Assembly (NCBI GenBank): GCA_937951485.1
Contig: CALEDJ010000022.1
Span: 1-28,638, forward strand
Origin: an uncultured bacterium
GTDB taxonomy: Bacteria; Hydrogenedentota; Hydrogenedentia; Hydrogenedentales; CAILVY01
Direction: 5' to 3'
Length of the DNA: 28,638 nt
The position numbers and the translations under genes were made by a program. The notes under the pieces are model-generated. The model saw only the letters and a program-made list of their open reading frames with translations, was not told the origin of the DNA and did not search any database. Numbering within the stretch: the first letter of the stretch is position 1; each line of letters begins with the position of its first letter. This document shows, in pieces, positions 1 through 6,313 of this stretch.

Positions 1-147
1 GCTCCCTCTCCTGCTGGGAGAGGGCGTTTATGACAAAACCTGATGAATGCTGTTGCTCCCTCTCCTGCTGGGAGAGGGCGTTTATGACAAAACCTGATGA
101 ATGCTGTTGCTCCCTCTCCTGCTGGGAGAGGGGTGGGGTGAGGGTGG
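1..147. repeat. 54-bp tandem palindromic repeat, about 2.7 copies
   Basis: A 54-bp unit starts at 1 and 55 and a partial third copy at 109. Each unit has a hairpin with arms ccctctcc and gggagaggg (4-24, 58-78, 112-132) and a spacer of about 30 bp. The right edge carries a ggggtggggtgaggg tail. Reverse-complemented, the hairpin, spacer and tail align with the element at 14606-14710, so both belong to one dispersed family. The left end is cut by the window edge. The rest of the gap up to 367 shows no gene or clear terminator. The reading frames through the repeat are repeat-derived. Confidence 0.9.
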
Positions 148-367
148 CTGATGAACATGACAGAAGACTTTTCATAGTACCAAGACTATTTCGGACAGCA
201 TTGATAGCGTGTCTTATACAATGCCAATATCCTTTTGGGCAGCACTGAACTTTCGTACAGGATCGCATTCAAAACTGGTGTCCATTGGCGTTCATTCGTG
301 GTTTGCTTTTCGCAAGAAAAAATCAGGCGAAACTACGGGCTTCATGCGGCGATGTTGTTGCTCGGTT

Positions 368-1432
368 TCAAGGATCATTGCATTTGTCCCAGTCCGCTAC
401 CCGTCCCAATGCGTGGGCGGCGATGCGCAGGTTTTCGCGGGCGTCGGCGTTTTCCGGGTTAAGACGCAGGGCGCGGGTGAACTGGTCATAGGCGCGCGCG
501 TGCTCGCCCATGCGCCACAGCGCCACGCCGAGGTCATTGTAGTTGAGGTCGTAGGCGGGGGCAACCTCGATGGCCGCCTTGTATTGGCGGATTGCTTCGA
601 CATAATCGCCTTCGTTAAGCGCGGCGGCGGCGCGCCGGTTGTATTCGCGCGACTGCTGCACCACGTCGCTCCGTTCTTCAGGACGTACAGACCATTTCTC
701 GTGAAAAGTTTTTTCATTACGAGCGATGAGGTCGCGCCAGGCATCATCCACTATGCCCATGCCGAGGAAGGTGCGGCCGCCGTAGTGAAAGACGAAGGCG
801 TCCTCCGCCACGCAAAGGCGGTATCCCGCGCGCAGGACGCGCAGGCAGTAGTCGTCGTCCTCGAAGTTGCCCACGCCGTAGGTCTCATCGAAACGGCCGA
901 CCGCCGCCGCCGTTTCTGCGCGAATCAGGAGGCAGAATCCTACCAATCGCGCAACATCCCGTAATTTTCCGGCGTGGGTCAAAGCGCGTTCATCCGCGCA
1001 GGCGTTGATTTCTTCGAGGTCTGACAGAACCAATCCGTCAATCTGCTGGCTGCCGGAGACACAATTGCTCATCGGGCCGACCATGCCGATGTGCGGGTCA
1101 GATTCGAGCGCCGTGACCAGACGTTCGAGCCACCCGCGAGGCACGATGGTGTCACTGTTCAGCAGGAGTATATGCCCCTCGGCATGTTGCAGCCCCAGAT
1201 TCACCCCGCCCGCGAACCCGCGATTTTCACCCGCGTGCACCACCACGGCATCGGGAACAGCGTCGAAAAATTCCGCCACGCCGTCGTTGGACCCGTTGTC
1301 CACGAGGATCAGGCGATAAGGGTAAGTGGTGTGCATGAGCACCGATGCCACGCATTGCCGGCAATAAGCAAGTTGGTTGAATGCCGGGATGATGATGGAA
1401 ACCGGATTGTCTGCGCTCATGTCACCGCTCAT
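368..1432 (-). CDS. Family 2 glycosyltransferase with C-terminal TPRs
   Basis: A 354-residue cytoplasmic or membrane-associated protein predicted to move a sugar from a nucleotide donor onto a glycan acceptor. The GT2 (GT-A fold) domain covers about residues 9-245: SIIIPAFNQ at the start, VDNGSND at 44-50, GFAGGVNLGL at 72-81, and a metal-binding NSD at 92-94 in place of DxD. The NRGFAGG/LLNSD pattern is typical of WbbL-like rhamnosyltransferases, but the sugar cannot be assigned. Residues of about 265-345 form two or more TPR helices (for example GDYVEAIRQYKAAIEVAP and GEHARAYDQFTRALRLNP). The start codon overlaps the upstream formyltransferase stop in an ATGA, so the two are probably translationally coupled. 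A second in-frame ATG at codon 5 is possible. Confidence 0.88.
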   Translation of the reverse strand: MSGDMSADNPVSIIIPAFNQLAYCRQCVASVLMHTTYPYRLILVDNGSNDGVAEFFDAVPDAVVVHAGENRGFAGGVNLGLQHAEGHILLLNSDTIVPRGWLERLVTALESDPHIGMVGPMSNCVSGSQQIDGLVLSDLEEINACADERALTHAGKLRDVARLVGFCLLIRAETAAAVGRFDETYGVGNFEDDDYCLRVLRAGYRLCVAEDAFVFHYGGRTFLGMGIVDDAWRDLIARNEKTFHEKWSVRPEERSDVVQQSREYNRRAAAALNEGDYVEAIRQYKAAIEVAPAYDLNYNDLGVALWRMGEHARAYDQFTRALRLNPENADARENLRIAAHALGRVADWDKCNDP

Positions 1433-2373
1433 CGGCCTCCCTGCAGAACTTCCCCTATTTGAGGGCGCCGCCAGGGTCCGGGCCAGGGCAGAGATGTGGG
1501 ACCGCAGGCTTCGACGATACGCACCGAACCTGCAGCGGTCGCCACAACGACACAGGGCTCGACTTCGAGCACGGTACCGGGGCGGCCCTGCACGGCTTCC
1601 AGGTTGATTTCAAGGCGACGCACCTGGATTTCGCGGCCGTGATGGCGGAACCGCGTAAAGACAGAAGGGTATAACGCGCGCGCCAGGCGTTCAATGGCCG
1701 CCGCACTTTGATCCCAACGAATCCAGGCATCCGCGTCCGTCAATCTCTTGTCATAAGTCGCGGCTGCGGGATTCTGGGGCGTGCCGTGGAGTCCTTCCGC
1801 CTCGATGTGGTCCATCACCGACGTCACATGTCGCGCGGCGGTGACACATGCCGCATTATAGACATCGCGCGCCGTGGCGTCCGATGCGACGGGAAACGGG
1901 AATTGGGCGATAATGTCGCCTGTGTCAATGCCTTCGTCCATAATGTGAAATGTGACGCCCGATTCCCGTTCCCCGGCCAGCACCACCGCCTGGAAAGGGT
2001 TCGGACCGCGATGTCGGGGAAGCAGTGAGGAGTGCATGTTGACACAGCCCAGGCGGGGCAGTTGCAGAAGCAATGACTTGAGGATGATGCCGAAACCGCC
2101 GACCAGCAGCAAGTCCGGCGCAATGTCGCGAAGCGGCGCCAGTTCCACCGGATTCATGGCATCAATCCAGACGATGGGCAGTCCCAGCAACCATGCACGG
2201 CCCGCGACGCTCTCGCCGGGCATCCATGCGTCGAGCGCAGGCTGTATGGCGCGCATGACGCCGCGCACCGCGCGGCCATCCTGCACGACGCCGGCGAGTT
2301 CATGGCGGGAATCGAGAAGCGCTGTCATCATGCCCGCCGCCAGTCGGCCGCTGCCCGCCACGACAATCCGCAT
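1429..2373 (-). CDS. Methionyl-tRNA formyltransferase-family protein
   Basis: A 314-residue protein of the formyltransferase family, which moves a formyl group from 10-formyltetrahydrofolate to an amine. The catalytic triad is visible as N112, H114 (VNMHSSLLPR) and D150 (MDEGIDTGDI), with the spacing seen in Fmt. The C-terminal part (about 205-310, with ATYDKRLTDADAWIRWDQ) resembles the Fmt C-terminal tRNA-binding domain, and the length matches Fmt. The N-terminus is divergent: it begins [14 protein letters not shown] and lacks the usual GTP-x-FA loop. It could be the housekeeping Fmt, which the upstream dtd favours, or a sugar N-formyltransferase, which the downstream glycosyltransferase favours. 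Its ATG shares one base with the dtd stop (TGATG), and its stop overlaps the glycosyltransferase start. Confidence 0.8.
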   Translation of the reverse strand: MRIVVAGSGRLAAGMMTALLDSRHELAGVVQDGRAVRGVMRAIQPALDAWMPGESVAGRAWLLGLPIVWIDAMNPVELAPLRDIAPDLLLVGGFGIILKSLLLQLPRLGCVNMHSSLLPRHRGPNPFQAVVLAGERESGVTFHIMDEGIDTGDIIAQFPFPVASDATARDVYNAACVTAARHVTSVMDHIEAEGLHGTPQNPAAATYDKRLTDADAWIRWDQSAAAIERLARALYPSVFTRFRHHGREIQVRRLEINLEAVQGRPGTVLEVEPCVVVATAAGSVRIVEACGPTSLPWPGPWRRPQIGEVLQGGR

Positions 2374-2822
2374 CAGAATACCTTCTTTGAGTCCAGGAGA
2401 ATGGTCACCGGCCCATCATTTATCAGCCGCACCAGCATATGCGCGGCAAATTCGCCGGTAGCCACTTCCAGTCCGCGTGCGCGCAGCATGCACACCACGG
2501 ATTCGTAGAGGGGAATGGCATGCTCCGGTCGCGCCGCTGCAGTGAAGGACGGCCGACGGCCCCGGCGGCAATCGCCGTGCAGCGTAAATTGGGAAACCAC
2601 CAGCACTGCCCCGCCGACGTCTTCCACCGAAAGATTGAACTTCCCGTCGCCGTCATTGAAAATCCGCAATCCCGCGATCTTTTCAGCGATATACTGAGAG
2701 TCCTGTTCCGAATCCGCGTCTTCCACGCTGACCAATGCGAGCAGGCCCACCCCGATCGCTCCTGTTACGCGACCATCCACCGTGACCGAGGCTTCCGTCA
2801 CCCGTTGCACCACCGCGCGCAT
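2373..2822 (-). CDS. dtd: D-aminoacyl-tRNA deacylase
   Basis: A 149-residue cytoplasmic enzyme that hydrolyses D-amino acids mischarged on tRNA, a proofreading step in translation. The signature motifs are present: SQFTLHGD at 77-84 (family SQFTL) and NDGPVT at 135-140 (the cis Gly-Pro motif), plus the GRRPSF segment at 88-93. The length is normal for DTD. The frame is open further upstream, but the ATG at 2822 has GGGAG about 8 bases before it, and the N-terminus MRAVVQRV is the family's usual start. It is the first gene of the dtd, formyltransferase, glycosyltransferase unit, joined to the next gene by a TGATG overlap. Confidence 0.95.
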   Translation of the reverse strand: MRAVVQRVTEASVTVDGRVTGAIGVGLLALVSVEDADSEQDSQYIAEKIAGLRIFNDGDGKFNLSVEDVGGAVLVVSQFTLHGDCRRGRRPSFTAAARPEHAIPLYESVVCMLRARGLEVATGEFAAHMLVRLINDGPVTILLDSKKVF

Positions 2823-2994
2823 GAAGTAATCTCCCTGGTTCCGCAACGGCAGTCTAGCAAGTTGCAGCGAAGTGCGCAACAGGCCCCGGCGCGGCGCGAT
2901 GAGGCGAAAAGCGCAAAGAACACCAACGGCACTGGAGGCCAAACGCGGCAGCGCCGCCACTACATGTGAACCGAGCTTTCGCAACAATGGAAAG

Positions 2995-3027
2995 CGCGCC
3001 GATCCGCAAGAACATCGAATCGGCGCG
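2995..3027. repeat. 9-bp perfect inverted repeat (hairpin) next to the triple repeat
   Basis: CGCGCCGAT (2995-3003) and ATCGGCGCG (3019-3027) enclose a 15-base loop. It lies 14 bp from the first of the three large hairpins and upstream of dtd. On the minus strand it could end a transcript coming from the triple-repeat region, but no T-run follows. The rest of 2823-3040 shows nothing I can name. Confidence 0.6.
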
Positions 3028-3040
3028 TTGAATATTAGAA

Positions 3041-3138
3041 AGAGGCGGGTCTGTGCAGCATGTTGGCTGCAGGTACTCTTGGGGAAGGAGTGACGTGAGG
3101 CAGAATTCTAACCGTGCGCTCCACAGACCCGAACCTCT
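3041..3138. repeat. Stem-and-core hairpin, copy 1
   Basis: A conserved 66-bp core (3057-3122) is enclosed by a stem. The arms are 3041-3055 and 3122-3138, with a perfect CGGGTCTGTG/CACAGACCCG match and further AGAGG/CCTCT pairing past a 2-base bulge. Inside the core, CTGC/GCAG and ACTC/GAGT can form nested helices. It could be a structured RNA, a single-stranded DNA hairpin, or an insert in a pre-existing palindrome. Both strands are open in one frame across all three copies. Confidence 0.8.
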
Positions 3139-3160
3139 TCAGGGAAGCATTGTTAAAAGA

Positions 3161-3267
3161 CGGGCGAGCAGCGGTCACGCGCAGCATGCTGGCTGCAGGT
3201 ATTCTTGGGGAAGGAGTGACGTGAGGCAGAACATTGACCGTGCGCTCCGCGTGTCCGCTACTCGCCG
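3161..3267. repeat. Stem-and-core hairpin, copy 2
   Basis: The core is at 3183-3248 and differs from copies 1 and 3 at a few positions. The arms, 3161-3181 and 3248-3267, pair over about 20 bases with two mismatches and one single-base bulge, yet their sequence is unrelated to the copy 1 stem. The core change ACTC to ATTC keeps pairing with GAGT through a U-G wobble if read as plus-strand RNA. One stem position (C opposite A) pairs only as minus-strand RNA (G-U). The transcribed strand is therefore unresolved. Confidence 0.8.
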
Positions 3268-3275
3268 AAGAAGGA

Positions 3276-3369
3276 AAAACGGGCCTGCAAAGCATGTTGG
3301 CTGCAGGTACTCTTGGGGAAGGAGTGACGTGAGGCAGAATTCTAACCGTGCGCTCCGCAGACCCGTTTT
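3276..3369. repeat. Stem-and-core hairpin, copy 3
   Basis: The core is at 3291-3356 and is identical to copy 1 over the part compared. The arms are AAAACGGGCCTGC (3276-3288) and GCAGACCCGTTTT (3357-3369), a 13-bp stem with one C-A mismatch that becomes a G-U pair in minus-strand RNA. The copy spacings, 126 and 108 bp, are multiples of three. A 126-codon minus-strand frame therefore reads [22 protein letters not shown]-like units three times; this is listed as an alternative, not a gene call. Confidence 0.8.
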
Positions 3370-3417
3370 GTAGAGGCTGATATGCTCTCTGGCTATGTCG
3401 TCTATAAGTATTCATGA

Positions 3418-4686
3418 CTACATGCTCAATGCCGCCACTTCGATAAATGGCGTTTCTATTACGCCGGAAGCGCCGTCCGGGATGACATTGATGTGCAGGA
3501 TGGATTTGCCGACAATGGAGACGCCCTCCGGCACCGGCAGTTCGTAGATGTGTTTCTCCTTGTTCTCGAAGACACGGGCGTCAATGTATCCCGTAAACAA
3601 CTGGTTCATGTGCTCATCAGAAACGAAGATGTGATATCCGCAGTGATTATCCTCAAAAGCGTCAGGACGCCACTCAAAAGTGATCGCATGCACCACATGT
3701 CGGCGCACATCCACCACGAAAACCTGTTCGGCGCGAATGCGCTCGCTGTGTGGGAAATTGGCCAGAAACATCCGTTCCGCCTGGGGATCGGAATGGAACC
3801 CCGACGCCCACGCCATAAGCGTATGTGCATCCACCGCCACTTTCCGGAGCGGTTTGCGACCGGGCATCAGTTCGACCTGTTCGCCACTGTGCAGCACCGT
3901 GAAGGTGCGTTCATTCTCGACTTGGACCGTTCCCTCCGCAACGGTAACGGTGGTTCCGCGGTCGGTCACATGAACATCGAAAACAGTGCCAAAAACCGTG
4001 ATGTCGCCTGAGGGGGTGAACACACGGAAATACGCGCGGTCGTTGTTCGACACTTTCAGCCATATGCGGCCGCGTTCCAGGCTCAATTCGCGCTCATGTT
4101 CCACTTTCAGGCGGGTATTTTCGTGGAGTTTCACATAACTGGGACCCACGAGGCCGATGATTAGGACTGCGTTTTCCGCCGTCTCAAAGCGTTCATCGGC
4201 CTGCACGACGGTCTGCACAAGCGTCGGCATGCGATCGGTGCTGTTTTCCCGGCTGCGCAGCACTTTGCCCTGTTGGTATGTGACCATGCCCACTTCCCGA
4301 TGCACAGGCGTATAGGTTTTCGGCCATGTGTACAATACGGCCGCTCCCACGAGCAGCACGGCGGCTGCGGCGAAAACGGGCATAATCACCCGAAAGAACA
4401 GTGACCGTCCCCGCTGCTTGGCGCGCAGCGTCACCTCGTGCGAGCGCCGGTAATCATGGTCCATTTCAGGCAAATGCGCCATCACCACCGGGGTTAAATC
4501 CTCACGCAGACGCTGTTCGCTTAAACTTTCAAAGAGCAGGGCCGCATTGGCCTTCTGGCGCTTCAGCAGCGCGTCGCACATGCGACATTCCGCAATATGC
4601 TGCTCCAGTATCACTTTTTCGGCCTGGCTGAGTTCGCCGTCAATATACGCTTGCAGAAAACTCTCTATTTGCGCGCACGATGCCAC
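3418..4686 (-). CDS. Membrane anti-sigma factor with FecR-like domain
   Basis: A 422-residue protein predicted to hold the neighbouring ECF sigma factor inactive at the inner membrane. The N-terminus is an anti-sigma zinc-finger helix bundle with H30-x3-C34-x2-C37 (HIAECRMC). One membrane segment lies at about 99-120. The periplasmic part has a FecR-like domain (about 150-260: VKLHENTRLKVE, FTPSGDITVFGTVFDVHV, VAEGTVQVE). A C-terminal beta-rich domain of about 120 residues is one I do not recognise. The start is a GTG at 4686 with GGAGG 10 bases upstream, and it overlaps the sigma gene by 22 bp. The overlap and order support co-expression as a sigma/anti-sigma pair. The signal sensed by the periplasmic part is unknown. 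Confidence 0.88.
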   Translation of the reverse strand: MASCAQIESFLQAYIDGELSQAEKVILEQHIAECRMCDALLKRQKANAALLFESLSEQRLREDLTPVVMAHLPEMDHDYRRSHEVTLRAKQRGRSLFFRVIMPVFAAAAVLLVGAAVLYTWPKTYTPVHREVGMVTYQQGKVLRSRENSTDRMPTLVQTVVQADERFETAENAVLIIGLVGPSYVKLHENTRLKVEHERELSLERGRIWLKVSNNDRAYFRVFTPSGDITVFGTVFDVHVTDRGTTVTVAEGTVQVENERTFTVLHSGEQVELMPGRKPLRKVAVDAHTLMAWASGFHSDPQAERMFLANFPHSERIRAEQVFVVDVRRHVVHAITFEWRPDAFEDNHCGYHIFVSDEHMNQLFTGYIDARVFENKEKHIYELPVPEGVSIVGKSILHINVIPDGASGVIETPFIEVAALSM

Positions 4687-5261
4687 TGGGCATCATCCTC
4701 CGTCGTGTCAGCATCTGCCAGCAATTCCCGCAACTGCCGGCCCGCCCGGTGCAGGATCCCCCGAATTTCATCGCGGGACTCGCCCGTAAAGCGGCTGATC
4801 TCTTCGTAACTCAACTCTTGCAGATAACGGAGAATCACCGGCAACCGGTACCGCTCCGGCAGCGCGTCAATCGCGCGCTGCACGTTTTCGTGCCGGTCAA
4901 TGATCTCCGATGTTCCCGTCGGTCCTTGCCTGGCGATTTCAAATGGCACCGTTCGGCGTTGCGGCAGCGGCGTCTCGTGCCGTAACCGCGGCCCGTTGCG
5001 CCGCAACCAGTTTGCCGCGGTGCGCGTGGTGATCTCCTTCAGCCAAACGCCGAACTTGTCCGGTTCCTTCAAATTGGGCATGCTCCGGTATGCCGCCCAG
5101 AACGCTTCCTGGGCCACATCCTCTGCTGCGTGGTAGCGCCCCACGTAGTAATAGGCGGTGGCATAGACGGCGCTCTGATAGCGTCGCACCAATTCGGCAA
5201 AGGCGTCCGTATCGCCCTGCAGGCACCGAAACACCAATTCCGCATCTTTTGCTGAATGCAT
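4665..5261 (-). CDS. ECF-type RNA polymerase sigma factor
   Basis: A 198-residue sigma-70 family protein of the extracytoplasmic-function type, which directs RNA polymerase to a small regulon. Region 2 covers about 20-90 (DAFAELVRRYQSAVYATAYYYVG, AAEDVAQEAFWAAYRSM). Region 4 is the C-terminal helix-turn-helix (ERYRLPVILRYLQELSYEEISRFTGESRDEIRGILHRAGRQLRELL). Region 3 is absent, as usual for ECFs. The start at 5261 is chosen over an ATG 13 codons upstream because GGGGAAGGA lies just before it. It overlaps the anti-sigma gene by 22 bp. A GGAAC/TCTA promoter motif about 80 bases upstream suggests autoregulation. Confidence 0.93.
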   Translation of the reverse strand: MHSAKDAELVFRCLQGDTDAFAELVRRYQSAVYATAYYYVGRYHAAEDVAQEAFWAAYRSMPNLKEPDKFGVWLKEITTRTAANWLRRNGPRLRHETPLPQRRTVPFEIARQGPTGTSEIIDRHENVQRAIDALPERYRLPVILRYLQELSYEEISRFTGESRDEIRGILHRAGRQLRELLADADTTEDDAQWHRARK

Positions 5262-5339
5262 GTTCCTTCCCCTGCTTTCTGCCTCATGGTTTCGGCGCAC
5301 TACTCAGATTCAACTGTTCGCCCTGTAAGTGGCGCGGAA

Positions 5340-5365
5340 TAGATTCATTTTGCATGCAATGTTCC
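5340..5365 (-). promoter_or_regulatory. Putative ECF-type promoter for the sigma gene
   Basis: Read on the minus strand, GGAAC (5365-5361) is followed after 17 bases by TCTA (5343-5340). This resembles the -35 GGAAC and TCT-containing -10 boxes of group-IV sigma promoters. It would leave a leader of about 79 bases before the sigma ATG. Assigned by motif resemblance only. Confidence 0.35.
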
Positions 5366-5375
5366 ATTTTGGAAC
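5361..5375. promoter_or_regulatory. Palindrome with two opposed GGAAC boxes
   Basis: GTTCCA-TTT-TGGAAC is a perfect 6-bp inverted repeat in the 230-bp divergent gap. Each arm provides a GGAAC box pointing outwards, one towards the sigma gene and one towards the CFI-box gene. It could equally be an operator, or a weak hairpin. Confidence 0.5.
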
Positions 5376-5399
5376 CTTTTCGCCTTTCTCTCTACGTAA
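5371..5399 (+). promoter_or_regulatory. Putative ECF-type promoter for the CFI-box gene
   Basis: On the plus strand GGAAC (5371-5375) is followed by TCTA at 5391-5394 (15-base gap) and CGTAA at 5395-5399 (19-base gap). Both spacings are off the usual 16-17, so this is weaker than the minus-strand motif. The leader to the ATG at 5492 would be about 95 bases. Confidence 0.25.
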
Positions 5400-5491
5400 T
5401 ATGTGCCGTCACAAGCAACCACACTTTTGTCTTTTCCCTTCCCACTGTTTATACTGACGTCAGGCTTGGTCTTGCAAGAAGGATACGACAG

Positions 5492-6313
5492 ATGAATGAA
5501 ACACCGGCGTATGGACACAAGACTTCCGGAGACAAGTTGCTTTTTGTGGTGTTTTTGCTGATTTTCGTCCCAATTTCTCTGGCGTATGCCTCCGCAACCA
5601 TAACGACGAATCCTGCACCCATGGAGGTCGCATCATTTCAGGGAACTATGCACGGCCATGACCTCTCCATGATTTCACATGCGTCGCTGCTCAACTTACG
5701 CACAGCATGGAAACAATATAACGGTGAAGGCGAAGGCGAGGGCGAAGGCGAAGGCGAGGGCGAAGGCGAGGGCGAAGGCGAAGGCGAAGAGGAAGGCGAA
5801 GGGGAAGGCGAGGATGAGGGCGAAGAGGAAGGCGAGGATGAGGGCGAAGAGGAAGGCGAGGGCGAAGGCGAAGGTGAAGGATGGCCTGAAGGAGAGTACA
5901 GCATATGGGATTACCTTGAAATCTGGCTCGCCGTGCTTATACCGCTTATTCTCATTCAATTCATCCGGGGCGATGTCGGTGGGACGGGCGGCGGTCCCTG
6001 CTTCATTGCCACGGCGGCCTATGGGAGTGCCTTGGCCTCGCAGATTGAGGTGTTGCGCGCTTTCCGAGACGCATATCTGCTGGACAACGCGGTGGGTTCA
6101 GCGTTGGTGGATATCTATTACCGGATAAGTCCATTCCTTGCAGACTGGGTTGCGCGGTCATCCTTCCTGGCAGGTGTGGTGCGCCTGCTGTTGTATCCCG
6201 TTATTTTCGCGGCGCATATGCTCCTGGTGGCGCCCTGTGCGATTGCGGTTGGCACGCCGGCATTGCTGGTGATGTTGGGGTGGCGCCGTCGCGCGGCGCG
6301 AACCCGGCGCTGA
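5492..6313 (+). CDS. Gly-Glu repeat membrane protein with CFI-box C-terminal domain
   Basis: A 273-residue predicted surface or envelope protein of unknown function. A hydrophobic segment at about 15-33 is a signal peptide or anchor. Residues of about 78-130 are an almost pure Gly-Glu repeat with some Asp. A membrane segment at about 143-158 follows, then a Gly-rich stretch and CFIATAAYGS at 170-179. The latter is the signature of CFI-box-CTERM domains, followed by the usual LRAFRDAYLL, YRISPFLADW and hydrophobic helices. Gly-Glu linkers of this kind are common in Hydrogenedentota proteins (from memory). The frame is open far upstream, but the ATG at 5492 has AGAAGGAT before it and begins the signal segment. 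It is divergent from the ECF sigma gene and may be its target. Its stop abuts the convergent GH78 gene stop. Confidence 0.85.
   Translation: MNETPAYGHKTSGDKLLFVVFLLIFVPISLAYASATITTNPAPMEVASFQGTMHGHDLSMISHASLLNLRTAWKQYNGEGEGEGEGEGEGEGEGEGEGEEEGEGEGEDEGEEEGEDEGEEEGEGEGEGEGWPEGEYSIWDYLEIWLAVLIPLILIQFIRGDVGGTGGGPCFIATAAYGSALASQIEVLRAFRDAYLLDNAVGSALVDIYYRISPFLADWVARSSFLAGVVRLLLYPVIFAAHMLLVAPCAIAVGTPALLVMLGWRRRAARTRR
5723..5881 (+). repeat. In-frame GGCGAA/GGCGAG hexanucleotide repeat
   Basis: A low-complexity 6-bp repeat encoding Gly-Glu, with GAGGAA and GATGAG variants, inside the CFI-box gene. Perfect units such as GGCGAAGGCGAG recur, so copy number may vary by slippage without shifting the frame, because the unit is two codons. 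Confidence 0.95.

Noticed and set aside
1-147. CRISPR array
   Set aside because: The spacer is the same in each unit and is part of the repeat; no cas genes are present.
209-964. Long plus-strand open frame over the glycosyltransferase gene
   Set aside because: It is the reverse-strand shadow of a clear GT2 gene and has no recognisable protein features.
3041-3369. Integron attC sites
   Set aside because: The core is conserved and the stems vary, which is the reverse of attC. The GTTRRRY and RYYYAAC boxes do not match, and no integrase is present.
3035-3415. A 126-codon minus-strand frame with three [22 protein letters not shown]-like repeats
   Set aside because: The plus strand is open too, there is no clear ribosome site, and the paired stems explain the pattern at least as well. 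Left as a rival idea in the findings.
5638-5904. Ser-Pro repeat protein on the minus strand
   Set aside because: It is the complement of the Gly-Glu repeat in the CFI-box gene.
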